From: Antedon mediterranea
Lineage: Eukaryota; Echinodermata; Crinoidea; Comatulida; Antedonidae
Assembly: GCF_964355755.1 (NCBI RefSeq)
Contig: NC_092672.1
Span: 22,006,501 to 22,070,500 of the forward strand
Length of the DNA: 64,000 bases
Reading direction: 5' to 3'
Both the position numbers and the translations under genes were made by a program. Within the stretch, counting starts at the first letter, position 1; the number at the start of each line of letters is the position of its first letter. Under the pieces are notes generated by a model. The model ran no database searches. It was not told the DNA's origin and saw only the letters and a list, made by a program, of their open reading frames with translations. Below are positions 1 to 11,084 of this stretch, piece after piece.

Positions 1-207
1 TAGTTTCATTCTACTGTAAAACAATAATACTCTCATTGTCATTACATTCAGCCTCTTACATTAACATTCAAATTAATTCAGAATAAACACATTTGGATGA
101 TGAAGCCTAAAAAAAAAAAAACCAGAATAACTAAAAGACAAATAAATTTTGATTTTTATATACATTACTTATACTACCTTTTATAGGTATAAAACATACA
201 GTGCTAG
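1..207 (+). repeat. Dispersed repeat copy 1, left part
   Basis: This stretch is nearly identical over its first 150 bases to 41528-41671 (shared start TAGTTTCATTCTACTGTAAA), and the shared words AACATACAGTGCTAGTT recur near 42080. The right part of the same repeat lies at 8711-8945, so the copy has been split by the insertion at 212-8706. Family not recognised; no coding capacity seen. Confidence 0.75.
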
Positions 208-955
208 TTAAAGGGGATTCTGGGTTTAAAATTGCTTTTAAATATCGTTTATTTATTAAATAACAAATATTATAACAATAGACATGTCAGAATGAAGAAG
301 TAATAATGAGAAATTAAAAAAATTAATTTCATATACATTTTAGTTTAAAAAATTCATGCAAATTCTGTTTTTCAGCAGCTTAGGGAAGCTCATTAATATT
401 CATGAGATATTCACAAAATCACGTCATCAGTGGATTCCAAACTTGCGACGTCATGTACGTTGTGTTTGTTGACTAATTTACATCTCTCTCCCTTGTCAAA
501 CGACGACCACCCGATCATTGTGAAATACATTTTTTGTAGATTTTCTAAGCTAGGCCTAAGTGTAATAACAGTAGCATATATTTATTTGACATTTAATGAA
601 ATACAAAATTTAGTACAGATCATGGAGTCATAAATTATACTATTTTTATACCTCTATAGCAGGGAATAATTTCGCCAGTGTAGCATAGCAAAAAGCTATA
701 CAAAACAACCTTAGATTTGATTTGATTTGATTTATTTCGGCATCAGTACATAAAATATCACAGACATACAATTAAAATTGACAAATATAAAAATACCAAT
801 ATAAAACAAGGATGCCAAGGATAACTCATAAAAGTCCTCTACGGACTTGTTTCCAATGAGGTCCTTTGAAAGAACAGCAAAAAAGACAAACAAAGCAACA
901 TAAAAAAATGACAAAAAACAGCAAAAAGGACAATCGAAAAAAGAAGAAGCGCTAA

Positions 956-1275
956 TTAAATAGTTTCTAGAGCTAGTGAACGTTCCTGTAGATACTTTTT
1001 AACTTTACTTTTAAAACAACAAACAGTTTGTGATTCCTTAATGTTAATTGGTAAATTATTCCATTCTTTAATAGCATTGTAAAAAAAGGTCACATGTGCC
1101 ATTGGCTTGATAGTTGGGATTCTAAAATTAAAATTGCATCCCCTAGTATTGTAATTATGACTGTCTGAAATTCTAATAAAACGATTGCATAAACAAGGTG
1201 GACAACAATGATTATATATTTTAAAAACATGACAGACTCTAAGAAATTCGACACGGTCTTGAACTTTTAACATAC
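956..1275 (-). pseudogene. C-terminal part of LINE reverse transcriptase ORF, separated by LTR insertion
   Basis: This minus-strand segment encodes the C-terminal tail of the LINE protein: the motif YNTRG, then FFYNAIKEWNNLP and a Lys-rich end with KVKKYLQER, a pattern usual at the end of CR1/Jockey-type polymerase proteins. The stop codon is at 956-958. Its natural upstream continuation is at 6072 and above. The open frame that runs on to 1321 enters the LTR and is not original. Confidence 0.75.
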
Positions 1276-1576
1276 TGTAGAGGCAATTTGCATATGTGTT
1301 AGCAGGTGTAACGAACGGCATGCAAACCTTTTTATTCTTTGTCTCTCTCTCTCAACTACCGACCGTCGAACAAGCAGGACGTATTTATTTTACTTACCGT
1401 TGTATGTTAACACAAGGAACTTTGCGTATCCTGTACATGTACAGAAGAAACCATTATTATTGGAATATATTATGTGTATATAATTACGGAGCCAAGTATA
1501 AGAAGTTACTAATGATATTTGAACCCAATGCATGCTCTCACAACACAGTATAGTGGGTAAGTTGGATCTCACTAAA
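1276..1576 (+). repeat. 5' LTR
   Basis: Direct repeat of 5773-6071, beginning TGTAGAGG and ending CTCACTAAA. It contains a possible TATA-like stretch (GTATATAAT, about 1477-1485). Boundaries are set by the paired LTR and the ATAC target duplication; the last two or three bases are uncertain because the end does not show the usual CA. Confidence 0.9.
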
Positions 1577-1577
1577 G

Positions 1578-1595
1578 TGGTGACCCCGACGTGAT
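1578..1595 (+). other. Primer binding site, tRNA-Trp type
   Basis: TGGTGACCCCGACGTGAT starts one base after the 5' LTR. It is complementary to the 3' end, including CCA, of eukaryotic tRNA-Trp as I know that tRNA. The position and the leading TGG are as expected for reverse-transcription priming. Confidence 0.8.
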
Positions 1596-1676
1596 CTAAC
1601 GAGAGTGCTTGGAATATTTAAATATTTTTTCTTCGTCGTTGTTGCAAGATTACTTTGAGTTGTCGTTGTTTGATAC

Positions 1677-2540
1677 GTGAATGGAATTATGGCGAGACCT
1701 TCTCCGGGAAGAGCTACACCGATCAAAATGGCCGCTAGAATGAATGAGGCACCACCTGTGGCGGCTGCTGTAAGTTTAAAATTGCCGCCATTTTGGCCGA
1801 ATGACCCACTTATTTGGTTTGCGCAAGTGGAGGCTCAGTTTGTTACCAGAGGAATTACGGCTGAGGAAACAAAGTATTCGTATATAATTGCTTCTTTGCC
1901 GCCTAATATCGCACAGGAGGTTCGGGATTTATTGCTAAGCCCTCCATACCAGAGACCATATACCCATTTGAAATCGGAATTGGTTAAAAGGACATCCGTG
2001 TCGGAGCAAAAGCGTCTTCATCAGTTGTTAACAACGGAAGAATTAGGTGATCGCAAGCCTAGTCAGTTACTACGCAAGATGTACCAATTGCTGGGGGATC
2101 GTGATTTAGAGAAATCCATCCTGAAACAGTTGTTTGTGCAAAGATTGCCTACTAATGTTCAATTGATATTAGCGTCCACCCGTGAAGATATGGACCTTTC
2201 AGATCTGGCAGCGTTGGCCGATAAAATTTTGGAAGTTTCTCCACCACCACCTACTATTGCCACGACAATTAAGGATACGGGTGCACGCGCAACGTCAGAC
2301 GAATTAAGAGAATTGAGAGCTGAGGTTAGTAAGTTGACCAGCCTCGTTTCTTCCTTGGCGAAACAAGTCAGAGGCAGAAGCCGTAGTAAACAACGTGAAA
2401 GCCGAAAACGCTCGCCCTCTGCTACATCTAATGATGGTTTATGCTGGTATCATCATCGATATGGTAACAAGGCACATAAATGTAATTCACCATGCTCTTT
2501 TTCCTCACAGAAGGCGGGAAACGACCAAGCCAGCGACTAG
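1677..2540 (+). CDS. gag: Gag protein of Ty3/gypsy element
   Basis: A 287-residue structural (capsid/nucleocapsid) polyprotein. The first half has the helical gag fold signature beginning around [20 protein letters not shown] (residues about 37-56), usual for invertebrate Ty3/gypsy gag. A Ser/Arg/Lys-rich segment (about 232-248) precedes a single zinc-knuckle-like motif [18 protein letters not shown] near residues 256-273. The frame starts about 80 bases after the primer site; in-frame Met codons at 1677 and 1689 are both possible starts. It overlaps pol by about 49 bases in the -1 frame. The frame is unbroken. Confidence 0.9.
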   Translation: MNGIMARPSPGRATPIKMAARMNEAPPVAAAVSLKLPPFWPNDPLIWFAQVEAQFVTRGITAEETKYSYIIASLPPNIAQEVRDLLLSPPYQRPYTHLKSELVKRTSVSEQKRLHQLLTTEELGDRKPSQLLRKMYQLLGDRDLEKSILKQLFVQRLPTNVQLILASTREDMDLSDLAALADKILEVSPPPPTIATTIKDTGARATSDELRELRAEVSKLTSLVSSLAKQVRGRSRSKQRESRKRSPSATSNDGLCWYHHRYGNKAHKCNSPCSFSSQKAGNDQASD

Positions 2541-5500
2541 AGACGGCGACAGCTGCTGGCGTTGGTGAAGGTAGTCGTCTATTTTTTATTTCTGATCGTA
2601 CTTCGGGACTTAGATTCTTAGTTGACACTGGAGTGGAGGTTAGCGTGTTACTTCCATCAATGACAGACAAGTTGCACCGGAAAACTGACTTTGTATTGCA
2701 AGCAGTAAACAAATCTACAATATCTACTTATGGGGAGCGTTCCTTAACAGTTGATTTTGGATTTCGACGCACGTATAGGTGGATATTTACTGTTGCTGAT
2801 GTGCCTAATGCGATTATTGGGGCCGATTTTTTACGACGTTTTGGTTTAATTGTGGACTTAAAAAATCGCCAACTTGTCGATGCTACTACTAGTATCAGTG
2901 TCAAGGGAATAGAATGTACCCTAGCATCACTTAGTCCGGTCTTTCCGACCCCAAAAGTAAATCCTCCTTTTCAGGAAATATTAAACAAATATAAAACGAT
3001 TACCAAACCATGTTTTCGTAATGGAAGCGTGAAACATAATGTTACACATCAGATAAATACAAATGGGCTGCCAGTTTGTGCCAGACCTCGCCGATTGTCT
3101 TCTGAGAAATTGAAAATTGCACGGGCTGAATGTGATCATATGTTACAATTAGGAATTATACGGCCCTCAGATAGTAACTGGTCGTCGCCGCTACACATGG
3201 TGCCTAAAGGAACAACAGGTGATTGGAGGCCATGTGGGGACTACCGAGCGTTAAATAATGTGACTGTTCCAGATATGTACCCCATCCCTCACATTCATGA
3301 CTTTACCGCGACTCTCTCGGGTTGCAAGATTTTTTCTAAGATAGATTTGGTACGTGCATATCATCAAATACCCGTCGAACCTAAAGACATTTCAAATACC
3401 GCTATTACTACGCTGTTTGGCATGTTCGAGTTCTTAAGAATGCCATTTGGTCTTCGAAATGCGGCACAGTCATTTCAGCGTTTTATTGACCAGGTGTTGC
3501 GGGGTATGAATTTCGTGTATGCTTACATTGATGACTTACTTATTGCCAGCATGGATACTGCTGAACATGAATTGCATCTTCAGGCACTTTTTAAACGTCT
3601 CGATGAATTTGGTATCATTGTTAATCCGTCCAAGTGTGTATGGGGTGTGTCTTCACTACAATTTTTAGGTCATCAAATTAACGAGTTTGGGATACAGCCA
3701 TTGCGTTCCAAGGTTGAGGCAATTGAACAGTTTCCAGTACCAGATACTGTGCGTAAATTACGTGAGTTTCTGGGATTAATTAATTTCTACAGACGGTTTA
3801 TACCTAGATGTTCGGATTTGATTCATCCATTAACTGATTTACTTGTCGGTAAACCTAAAAAGGCGATTGAACTATCTCCGACGGAAATTGAATCGTTCAA
3901 CAAGGTCAAGTATGCACTCGTCGAATCAACTCTTCTAGAACATCCACATCCTGACGCTGCATTGTGTTTAATGGTAGATGCGTCCAATTGCGCTGTAGGT
4001 GGTGTGTTGCAACAAATGGTAGCAGGGATTTGGCATCCACTTGCATTTTTTTCCCGACGTCTAAATCCGGTGGAAAGGAGATATAGTACTTTTGGACGGG
4101 AATTACTAGCTACCTATCTTGCAGTTAAGCATTTTCGCCACGTTCTAGAAGCTAGAACATTTTATATCTTAACTGACCATAAACCTTTAACACACGCATT
4201 ACGTTCCAGCGCAGATCGATATTCGCCGCGAGAGATACGTCACTTAGACTACGTCTCACAGTTTACCACGGACATTCGACACGTCAAGGGTAGCGAGAAT
4301 ACCGTAGCAGACGCACTGTCACGTATGGACTTGAATGCAGTGTCAGCTTCATCGGAGCTTTCTATTGATTATGACGTCATGGCTAGGCACCAGCAAAAAG
4401 ATGCGGAGTTGCTCGAACATCAGCATAAGTCTGTTTTCAAGTTGAGAGACGTACCGATAGCGACTAGCGGCGGTACTATTGTATGCGATGTCACCACTGG
4501 TAATCATAGACCATTCGTGCCCAAAGGTATGCGTAGGTTAGTGTTTGACTCTTTGCATTCACTTTCTCATCCAGGGATTCGAGCTTCACTAAAATTAATC
4601 GCTTCACGGTATGTTTGGCCTGGTATGAACAGTGATGTGCGGACATGGGCTAAGTGTTGTTTAAAATGCCAGAAGAATAAGGTTCATCGCCACACTGTGA
4701 CACCATTAGGTACGTTTGCGACGCCCGACATAAGATTCGACCACGTCCACATAGACTTGGTAGGACCACTACCTGTATCGGATGGTTATACTTACCTACT
4801 CACATGTATCGATCGCTTTACAAGATGGCCAGAGGCCATATCAATCACCAATATTACCGCTGAAACTGTAGCCAAAGCGTTTGTCACTGTTTGGGTATCC
4901 AGATTCGGTGCGCCATCCACCATCACTACAGACCGTGGTCGTCAGTTCGATTCGGCACTATTCACCGCCCTATCTAACATGTTGGGCACAAAACGCATTC
5001 GAACAACATCTTACCATCCTATGTCAAATGGATTAGTTGAACGTTTTCACCGCCAATTAAAGGTTTCGCTTAAGGCTCAAGATGATCCTCAGAAGTGGAG
5101 TGAAACTTTACCTTTAGTTCTTCTGGGTCTCCGGACAGCGGTCAAAGTTGATTTAGGCTGTTCTTCATCGGAACTGGTGTATGGAGCAACCCTGAAACTT
5201 CCAGGGCAGTTTGTCGCGCCTACTGATATCGCCTCACATGAGCCTGCGAATTACGTACATAGATTGCAAAGACACATGCAGAATATTCGACCAGTGCCAA
5301 CACGAGCGAATCAACGCACCGCACAAATCCACGATTTGCGTGAATGTACTCACGTGTTTGTTCGTTGCGATAGCGTAAACAAACCTCTTCAGTCTCCTTA
5401 CAATGGGCCATTTAAAGTTTTAAACAGAACTGACAAATACTTTGTTTTGAGCATCGCAGGTAAACATGAAACTGTTAGTTTGGACAGACTAAAAGTCGCC

Positions 5501-5671
5501 TATGTAAATAATGGTAAAGCTATTAACAACTTTCCAGAATCGTCAAGGCAACCGGAAGCAGGGCTTTCCCCAACCGCAAGTGCTATTCCAGTCGCACCTC
5601 CACCACGGCAAACGCGTAGCGGACGACATGTACACTGGCCACGTAAGCTTGCAGATTATGATTGCGGTTGA
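2492..5671 (+). CDS. pol: Pol polyprotein: protease, reverse transcriptase, RNase H, integrase
   Basis: A single open frame of 1059 codons carries the Ty3-type domain order. The aspartic protease has DTG at about residue 45. The reverse transcriptase has YIDD near residue 345. RNase H begins near residue 494 (MVDAS), with the conserved TDHKPL further on. The integrase has a zinc-binding HHCC module (about 690-727) and a D-D-E triad (IDLVG about 754, TDRG about 813, VERFHR about 850). Pol is in the -1 frame relative to gag, so it is probably made by ribosomal frameshifting in the T-rich overlap (2495-2503) rather than from its own Met. No chromodomain is seen at the C-terminus. Domain order and unbroken frame suggest potential activity. 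Confidence 0.95.
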   Translation: MLFFLTEGGKRPSQRLETATAAGVGEGSRLFFISDRTSGLRFLVDTGVEVSVLLPSMTDKLHRKTDFVLQAVNKSTISTYGERSLTVDFGFRRTYRWIFTVADVPNAIIGADFLRRFGLIVDLKNRQLVDATTSISVKGIECTLASLSPVFPTPKVNPPFQEILNKYKTITKPCFRNGSVKHNVTHQINTNGLPVCARPRRLSSEKLKIARAECDHMLQLGIIRPSDSNWSSPLHMVPKGTTGDWRPCGDYRALNNVTVPDMYPIPHIHDFTATLSGCKIFSKIDLVRAYHQIPVEPKDISNTAITTLFGMFEFLRMPFGLRNAAQSFQRFIDQVLRGMNFVYAYIDDLLIASMDTAEHELHLQALFKRLDEFGIIVNPSKCVWGVSSLQFLGHQINEFGIQPLRSKVEAIEQFPVPDTVRKLREFLGLINFYRRFIPRCSDLIHPLTDLLVGKPKKAIELSPTEIESFNKVKYALVESTLLEHPHPDAALCLMVDASNCAVGGVLQQMVAGIWHPLAFFSRRLNPVERRYSTFGRELLATYLAVKHFRHVLEARTFYILTDHKPLTHALRSSADRYSPREIRHLDYVSQFTTDIRHVKGSENTVADALSRMDLNAVSASSELSIDYDVMARHQQKDAELLEHQHKSVFKLRDVPIATSGGTIVCDVTTGNHRPFVPKGMRRLVFDSLHSLSHPGIRASLKLIASRYVWPGMNSDVRTWAKCCLKCQKNKVHRHTVTPLGTFATPDIRFDHVHIDLVGPLPVSDGYTYLLTCIDRFTRWPEAISITNITAETVAKAFVTVWVSRFGAPSTITTDRGRQFDSALFTALSNMLGTKRIRTTSYHPMSNGLVERFHRQLKVSLKAQDDPQKWSETLPLVLLGLRTAVKVDLGCSSSELVYGATLKLPGQFVAPTDIASHEPANYVHRLQRHMQNIRPVPTRANQRTAQIHDLRECTHVFVRCDSVNKPLQSPYNGPFKVLNRTDKYFVLSIAGKHETVSLDRLKVAYVNNGKAINNFPESSRQPEAGLSPTASAIPVAPPPRQTRSGRHVHWPRKLADYDCG

Positions 5672-5772
5672 AGAAATTCTGTTAGTTTATTGTGCTGGAA
5701 GTTTTATACTAGAATCATTTTTTTTTATTCATCGCTCACTAACATTTCATTTGCGATCTAGAGGGGAGCTGA

Positions 5773-6071
5773 TGTAGAGGCAATTTGCATATGTGTTAGC
5801 AGGTGTAACGAACGGTATGCAAACCTTTTTATTCTTTGTCTCTCTCTCAACTACCGACCGTCGAACAAGCAGGACGTATTTATTTTACTTACCGTTGTTT
5901 GTTAACACAAGGAACTTTGCGTATCCTGTACATGTACAGAAGAAACCATTATTATTGGAATATATTATGTGTATATAATTACGGAGCCAAGTATAAGAAG
6001 TTACTAATGATATTTGAACCCAATGCATGCTCTCACAACACAGTATAGTGGGTAAGTTGGATCTCACTAAA
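5773..6071 (+). repeat. 3' LTR
   Basis: Near-identical direct copy of 1276-1576. Preceded by the purine tract at 5761-5772 and followed by ATAC, the target-site duplicate of 1272-1275. Confidence 0.9.
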
Positions 6072-7585
6072 ATACCAACGTCGTTTAGCTGAGATTGACC
6101 AACATGAGATCGGGAACCTAACTTTTTTATAAAACGAACCATTTTGTTTTGAGTCGTTTGTAATTTTGATTTTAAATTTTTATTTACCGTAGAAGACCAT
6201 GAGCAAACCGAATAATCGAACATCGGTTGGATTAAAGCAAAACTAAGAATTTTGCGACAATGTGAATTAAGAAATGATGATTGTCGGTACAGAAATTTCA
6301 GTCTGCCGTTTGCTTTGTTTATAACAGAGCGGGCAATGACGTCTCCTGATACATTTTGGTCAATCTCAATACCTAGATATTTGATAGATTTTGATCCATT
6401 TATAGTCGTTCCAAAGCAATCAATATAGAATTCGTTTACTTTGCTTAATCTACGTTTAGAACCAAACAGGATGCATTCGGTCTTACCCATATGAAGCGAA
6501 AGTTGATTGTCGATCAGCCAATTATTGCATGATATGAGATTGTTTTGGAGTTTAGATTGGATTGCGATTGGATCTTTATGGGAGTAAAAAATTGCACAAT
6601 CGTCAGCGTACAAAACAACTTTACAATCACTTTCGATACTAGATGGTAGGTCATTCACGTAAATAAGAAACAAGAGAGGACCCAAAAGGCTACCCTGGGG
6701 GACTCCACATCCAATCTCAATAGAGTTCGATTTGGTACCTTTAATATCGACAATCTGATTTCGCCCAGACAGGTACGCTTGAAACCAACCGATAGACCGG
6801 CATCCTAGATACTTAAGTTTTTTACACAAAATATCATGATTGACCGAGTCAAAGGCCTTTTGGACATCGAGTAAAACCATACCCGTAAATAAACCATTTG
6901 ACATTTGAACTCTAATGTGATCTCTAAGATGGATAAGACATGTGTCGGTAGAAAATGATCTACGAAAACCGGATTGATGATCGAAGATAAGTTGATTCCT
7001 TTCAAGGTAATCGGAAACTTGTATATATACCACCTTCTCCAGAATTTTCGAAACTGAGGAGAGAATGCTTATAGGTCTGTAATTGTTAGCCTCAGTTCTG
7101 GAATTCTTTTTATGAAGGGGCGTGACTTTTGCGAGTTTAAAATCCGAGGGAATACGTTCGTATTTAATGGAAAGGTTAATTATATGTGTTATTGGTATTT
7201 TAATATTAGGAGCTCCGTCTCTAAAAAAATTTGCAGGAATCTGATCAAGGCCTACACTTTTAGATGGGTTGAGATTTCTCAATTCCTCTTCGATAAGGCT
7301 CTCGTCAATTTCTTCGAGAGAAAAACCAGAAACATGTTTGATTTTGCTATTATAGTAATTTTTAAAGGCATTCGAACCCACACTAAAAAGGTTACTGGGA
7401 GAAGGCAATTTCTTCATTAAATCGGAAGCAATATTTGCGAAGTATTTATTGAAATAATTTGAAACTTCGCTTTCATTATGGCAAAGATTCCCATTAACAT
7501 CTAACGTGCAAAAAATACAATACAAAACTATGTTCTTGACTAAAAAATCAGTTTGATTAGCAATTTTGCTAAACAAAATTTTCAA
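6072..7585 (-). pseudogene. LINE reverse transcriptase ORF, N-terminal and central part
   Basis: A minus-strand open frame encodes a non-LTR reverse transcriptase. Motifs in order are NYRPISILSSVSKILEK, QSGFRRSFSTDTCL, LLDVQKAFDSVNHDIL, GVPQGSLLGPLLFLIYVNDL and VLYADDCAIFYS (catalytic YADD near plus-strand 6598-6615). The upstream endonuclease is absent. The frame is uninterrupted to 6072, where the Ty3/gypsy element breaks it; its C-terminus is at 956-1275. Translation past 6072 into the LTR is an artefact. CR1/L2-group assignment rests on motif spelling and the tandem 3' tail. Confidence 0.85.
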
Positions 7586-7607
7586 ATGAAATTTTTCCCT
7601 GCTATAG

Positions 7608-8684
7608 TACAGATCGTATTCGGCTTCACGTACTAGCCTAAATCATTTTTTTTATGGGTGAGAGCCATTCTGACTAGGGATTCCATGCCACAATGGATGG
7701 CTATGTTAAAACATGGGGCCTACGGGCCTAGCTAGCCTACTAAACGATTGGCCCATAAATAACAAAACTCAGTGGATTCCAAACCCATCCTATCAACCAA
7801 ACTCAATAATAAACAATATAACCTAAAACGTTCTACAAAATCGGCTGTAAATATTGAGGCAAAACAAGGTCCGATTGCCGTCCGCACGTATAGTGGCTCG
7901 ATCGTCTAGTAGGCTTAAAATAGTTTACTCTCCTAAAAAGCGGAAGCTGCATCAAGCAAGTAGACCTAGTAGGAAGGAGACCTAGCCGATCCGGCCCAGT
8001 TAAAAATTGAGCTAGCTAGTGTAGTAGACCCTATGCGAATTGATACTACCAGTCCTTTTACTAGGCTACACTTGTTAAAATTAGCAATACTTATGTTTAC
8101 AAATATTCCAACTCTCTCATTCGAGCTATATTATCTATACCATTCAGGTAGGTCGAATCGACCTTCAATCAAATACTGTACATCGTTCATGTTGTGATTA
8201 TAGACGGGGTATACTTGACCCGACCAGTTTGGTATTGTATACTGTATCTGCTTATCACGTGACGATGCCAGGAATGGGCAGAGAGCACGTTTATCGTCTC
8301 GCTCAGAAGGAATGTACAGACGTTACGCTTCATTGATTTTTAAGGGTTTTTCCCTATTGTCAGTGCGAAAATCGGCAAACGTAAACTGAATCTCCAAATG
8401 ATTTTACACAATTGTGATGAATTTTCATAGAAAATTGACATTATAATAGGGAAGACCGACTAAAATTACATCAGATAAGCATAATTTTACAAAAGTAATT
8501 GATATGGTTAATGATAACGAGTCGTCGGAAGATCGACCATTTCACAAATTTTCCTATTCTGTAACAGTGTCATATCGCCGTAGCTTCACTTCACAGCCTT
8601 CATTCTGCTTCACCGCTCACTTTATAATAAGTGAAACTTTTACCGTTCAAGAGACAAACAATTATATTTTATTTTTTACTATTC
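7608..8684. other. Non-coding interior of the TTAA element, right side
   Basis: About 1.1 kb with AGGCCTA-type simple motifs and no supported gene. It carries TCAGTGGATTCCAAAC at 7769-7784, an exact direct repeat of 427-442. It also carries TAGTACAGATC at 7605-7615, a direct repeat of 611-621. Both pairs bracket the LINE and may be duplications from further insertion events. Confidence 0.5.
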
Positions 8685-8710
8685 ATTTTAAACCCGGAAC
8701 CCCGCTTTAA

Positions 8711-8945
8711 AAGTAAATAATAGTCAACCAGAAATAAAACTTGGTTTACTAAAGCTTTGGTTGCCAACGCAATGTAGGCGCTACGCAAGTGAGTTGACCA
8801 ATAACAAGCAACAGTTCCAATAATCCATCACATTGTGATTGGTCAATTTGCTTGATTTAATTTACAAAAAAATTGGATAGACTACAGACAAATGGACAGA
8901 CTAAATGTTGGGACAAACAAACTTATTACATGCAATTATTACTCA
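8711..8945 (+). repeat. Dispersed repeat copy 1, right part
   Basis: Nearly identical to about 42123-42358 (shared AGTAAATAATAGTCAACCAG and much beyond). Together with 1-207 it makes one repeat unit split by the TTAA element. Confidence 0.8.
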
Positions 8946-9179
8946 GTAATCACCTCTGTAGTCCCATGGGTACTCTTTTAAATAGTTATTGATTACAGTG
9001 CCTTAAAATATTCTTTAAATAATAATTGTGTAAATGAATTTGACCAGAACCTTTACCATGCCAATCCATATCAATACTTTGAGTTACAATTGTAGATAAT
9101 ATATTGATAATGATATTCATTTGTAGCTATACACTAGGCTTCATTATCTCTTAAGATTAATAGAGTATGCGTATTCAGC

Positions 9180-9455
9180 AGTATGATCATACCATACCTC
9201 CATGATCATACACACTGTTTATATTTTGTGTGGTGTAACGAGTACAGGGGTAGGCCTATAGCTACAGCAGTAGGTCATAATCACTGTTTATATTTTATGT
9301 GGTGTAGTAGGTACAGTGGTAGGCCTATACTACAGCAGTATGATCATAATTACTGTTTATATTTTATGTGGTGTAGTAGGTACAGTGGTAGGGGTTCCTA
9401 TACTACAGCAGTATGATCATACTCACTGTTTATATTGTATGTGGTGTAGTAGGTA
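9180..9455 (+). repeat. Minisatellite, 69-73 bp unit, left block
   Basis: About four head-to-tail units share the core ACTGTTTATATTTTATGTGG, then GTAGTAGGTACAGTGGTAGG and TACAGCAGTATGATCATA. The array resumes at 10378 after an inserted element. Units drift by small indels. The open frames across it are by-products of the repeat period and not genes. Confidence 0.9.
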
Positions 9456-10377
9456 TGTCACGATAAATATGGTCCGGGGCCAAAATCGGTCCGGCCGGAC
9501 CAGTTTTGGCTCTAAAATTGTGGCCAAAAGCAGTCCGCCACTGCCAAAATCGGTCCGGGCTTTTCTTCTGTCGATTTTAATTGAATTACTAGGCCTATGA
9601 TGCTGTTTTAAAGTTGTTTATGGTTAGAAAAATATCCCATGATATATATTAGTAAGTTATCTTGTCGGATAAATACTATAAATAAATCTTTTTTATCTAA
9701 AAACATGACTTAGGTGTTCACTCATATTTCGGCCTGCCACACACTCACATGAACGGGTATGAGACGCTGATATTGCCAGCTAGATTTTATTTATGATTGA
9801 GGCATTTTTCCTTCCTCAGCCTAATCAATATTGGATAATTGTTTTATAATAATTGTATTGAATTGATATATTGATTGATTAACCATAAATAATTAATAAA
9901 TTAAATTGTTTTTAACATCCATCATGGGGAAACGAAGATGTTAAAAAAGAAAAAAATGGATTAAAAACAGGCAGAGATACATATTGTATACAAAAAGCTT
10001 AACAATTAGTATTAATTATTGATGAGTTACTACTAGTACTAATAATGATAATAAAAAAAACAGGCTTAATTTATAATATTAAAATAACAAATAAATCCCC
10101 GTAGTTTTCAATAATGACTAATCATGGCCTTTTTTTTAATGATATATACATTATGACTCATTTTGCGCACCATATATTTGTAAGACCGGACCATATTTGG
10201 CGGCCAAAAACAGTCCTACTGCCCGGACCGATTTTATCCAGGCCGGACCAGTTGTGGCGGCCAAAATTGGTCCGGCCGGACAGGTTTTGGCAGCCATAAA
10301 TGGTCCCCCGGACTGATTTTGGCAGCCAAAACTGGTCCGCCGGACCGATTTTGGCCCGGACTGATTTTGGTGTGACA
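9456..10377. mobile_element. 922-bp non-autonomous TIR transposon rich in GGTCCGG motifs
   Basis: The element interrupts the minisatellite with a GGTA duplication (9452-9455 and 10378-10381). It begins TGTCAC and ends GTGACA. Its long, imperfect terminal inverted regions are built from short words such as CCAAAATCGGTCCGGCCGG in both orientations (9470-9560 and about 10183-10370). The middle is AT-rich and non-coding. The superfamily is not assigned. Confidence 0.75.
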
Positions 10378-10960
10378 GGTACAGGGGTAGTCCTATACTA
10401 CAGCAGTATGATCATACTCACTGTTTATATTTTATGTGGTGTAGTAGGTACAGTGGTAGGGGTTCCTATACTACAGCAGTATGGTCATAATCACTGTTTA
10501 TATTTTGTGTGGTGTAGTAGGTACAGTGGTAGGGGTTCCTATACTACAGCAGTAGGTCATAATCACTGTTTATATTTTGTGTGGTGTAGTACGTACAGGG
10601 GTAGGCCTATAGCTACAGCAGTAGGTCATAATCACTGTTTATATTTTGGGTGGTGTAGTAGGTACAGGGGTAGGCCTATAGCTACTGCAGTATGATCATA
10701 ATCACTGTTTATATTTTATGTGGTGTAGTAGGTACAGTGGTAGGGGTTCCTATACTACAGCAGTATGATCATACTCACTGTTTATATGTTATGTGGTGTA
10801 GTAGGTACAGTGGTAGGGGTTCCTATACTACAGCAGTATGGTCATAATCACTTATAGAGCTGGAAATCATTCAAATATACACACTGTTTATATTTTGTGG
10901 TGCAATGGGTACAGTAGTATGGCTGCATCAGTGTGATCATACTCACGTAGGGCTGGAAAT
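10378..10960 (+). repeat. Minisatellite, 69-73 bp unit, right block
   Basis: Continuation of the 9180-9455 array with about six good units and two degenerate ones at the right end (10850-10960). Confidence 0.9.
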
Positions 10961-11084
10961 TAAAAGTATGGTAGTATATGTGACCTGTTTTTAGTCTAGT
11001 TGACAAAGTTATTGAACTTGATTCTTCATTATGTAAACATTTAAATATTTGAATTAATACTAAAGATTTCTTAAAACAATAATT

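Larger units (their letters stand above)
1276..6071 (+). mobile_element. Ty3/gypsy LTR retrotransposon, apparently complete
   Basis: Two direct LTRs of about 300 bp, starting TGTAGAGGCAATTTGC, flank gag and pol reading frames. A 4-bp target duplication ATAC lies at 1272-1275 and 6072-6075. The LTRs differ at only a few positions (for example one extra TC pair in the 5' LTR and a few substitutions), so the insertion is recent. A tRNA-Trp-type primer binding site follows the 5' LTR, and a purine-rich tract (GAGGGGAGCTGA, 5761-5772) precedes the 3' LTR. No env-like third ORF is visible between pol and the 3' LTR. Confidence 0.95.
712..7590 (-). mobile_element. 5'-truncated CR1/L2-like LINE, interrupted by a Ty3/gypsy element
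   Basis: On the minus strand the element runs from about 7590 (5') to about 712 (3'). It ends in a short tandem tail of AAATC units (GATTTGATTTGATTT on the plus strand, 716-731), as CR1/L2-group LINEs do. Only the reverse transcriptase half is present; the endonuclease is missing, as expected from 5' truncation. The reading frame is cut at 1275/6072 by the Ty3/gypsy element and would be continuous in phase without it, so the LINE was coding-intact in this part when it was hit. Confidence 0.8.
212..8706. mobile_element. TTAA-flanked TIR element (piggyBac- or Kolobok-like boundaries), host of nested insertions
   Basis: The left boundary reads TTAA (208-211) then AGGGGATTCTGGGTTTAAAA. The right boundary is the near-perfect reverse complement ending at 8706, followed by TTAA (8707-8710). 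Over 25 aligned bases there are two mismatches and one indel. The flanks on both sides are the two halves of one dispersed repeat, which supports a real insertion. No transposase of its own was found, so it is probably non-autonomous, and most of its length is later insertions (LINE, Ty3/gypsy). A TTAA target duplication is known for piggyBac and Kolobok; which applies is not decided by the sequence. Confidence 0.6.

Noticed and set aside
430-633. 67-codon frame near the left edge
   Set aside because: Lies in the non-coding interior of the TTAA element, includes an AGGCCTA repeat and has no homology that I recognise.
9183-9416. Open frames with repeating CLYFMWCSRYSGR-like residues, also at 10300-10695
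   Set aside because: They only reflect the near-multiple-of-three period of the minisatellite; no start, stop or splice logic and the frame changes between units.
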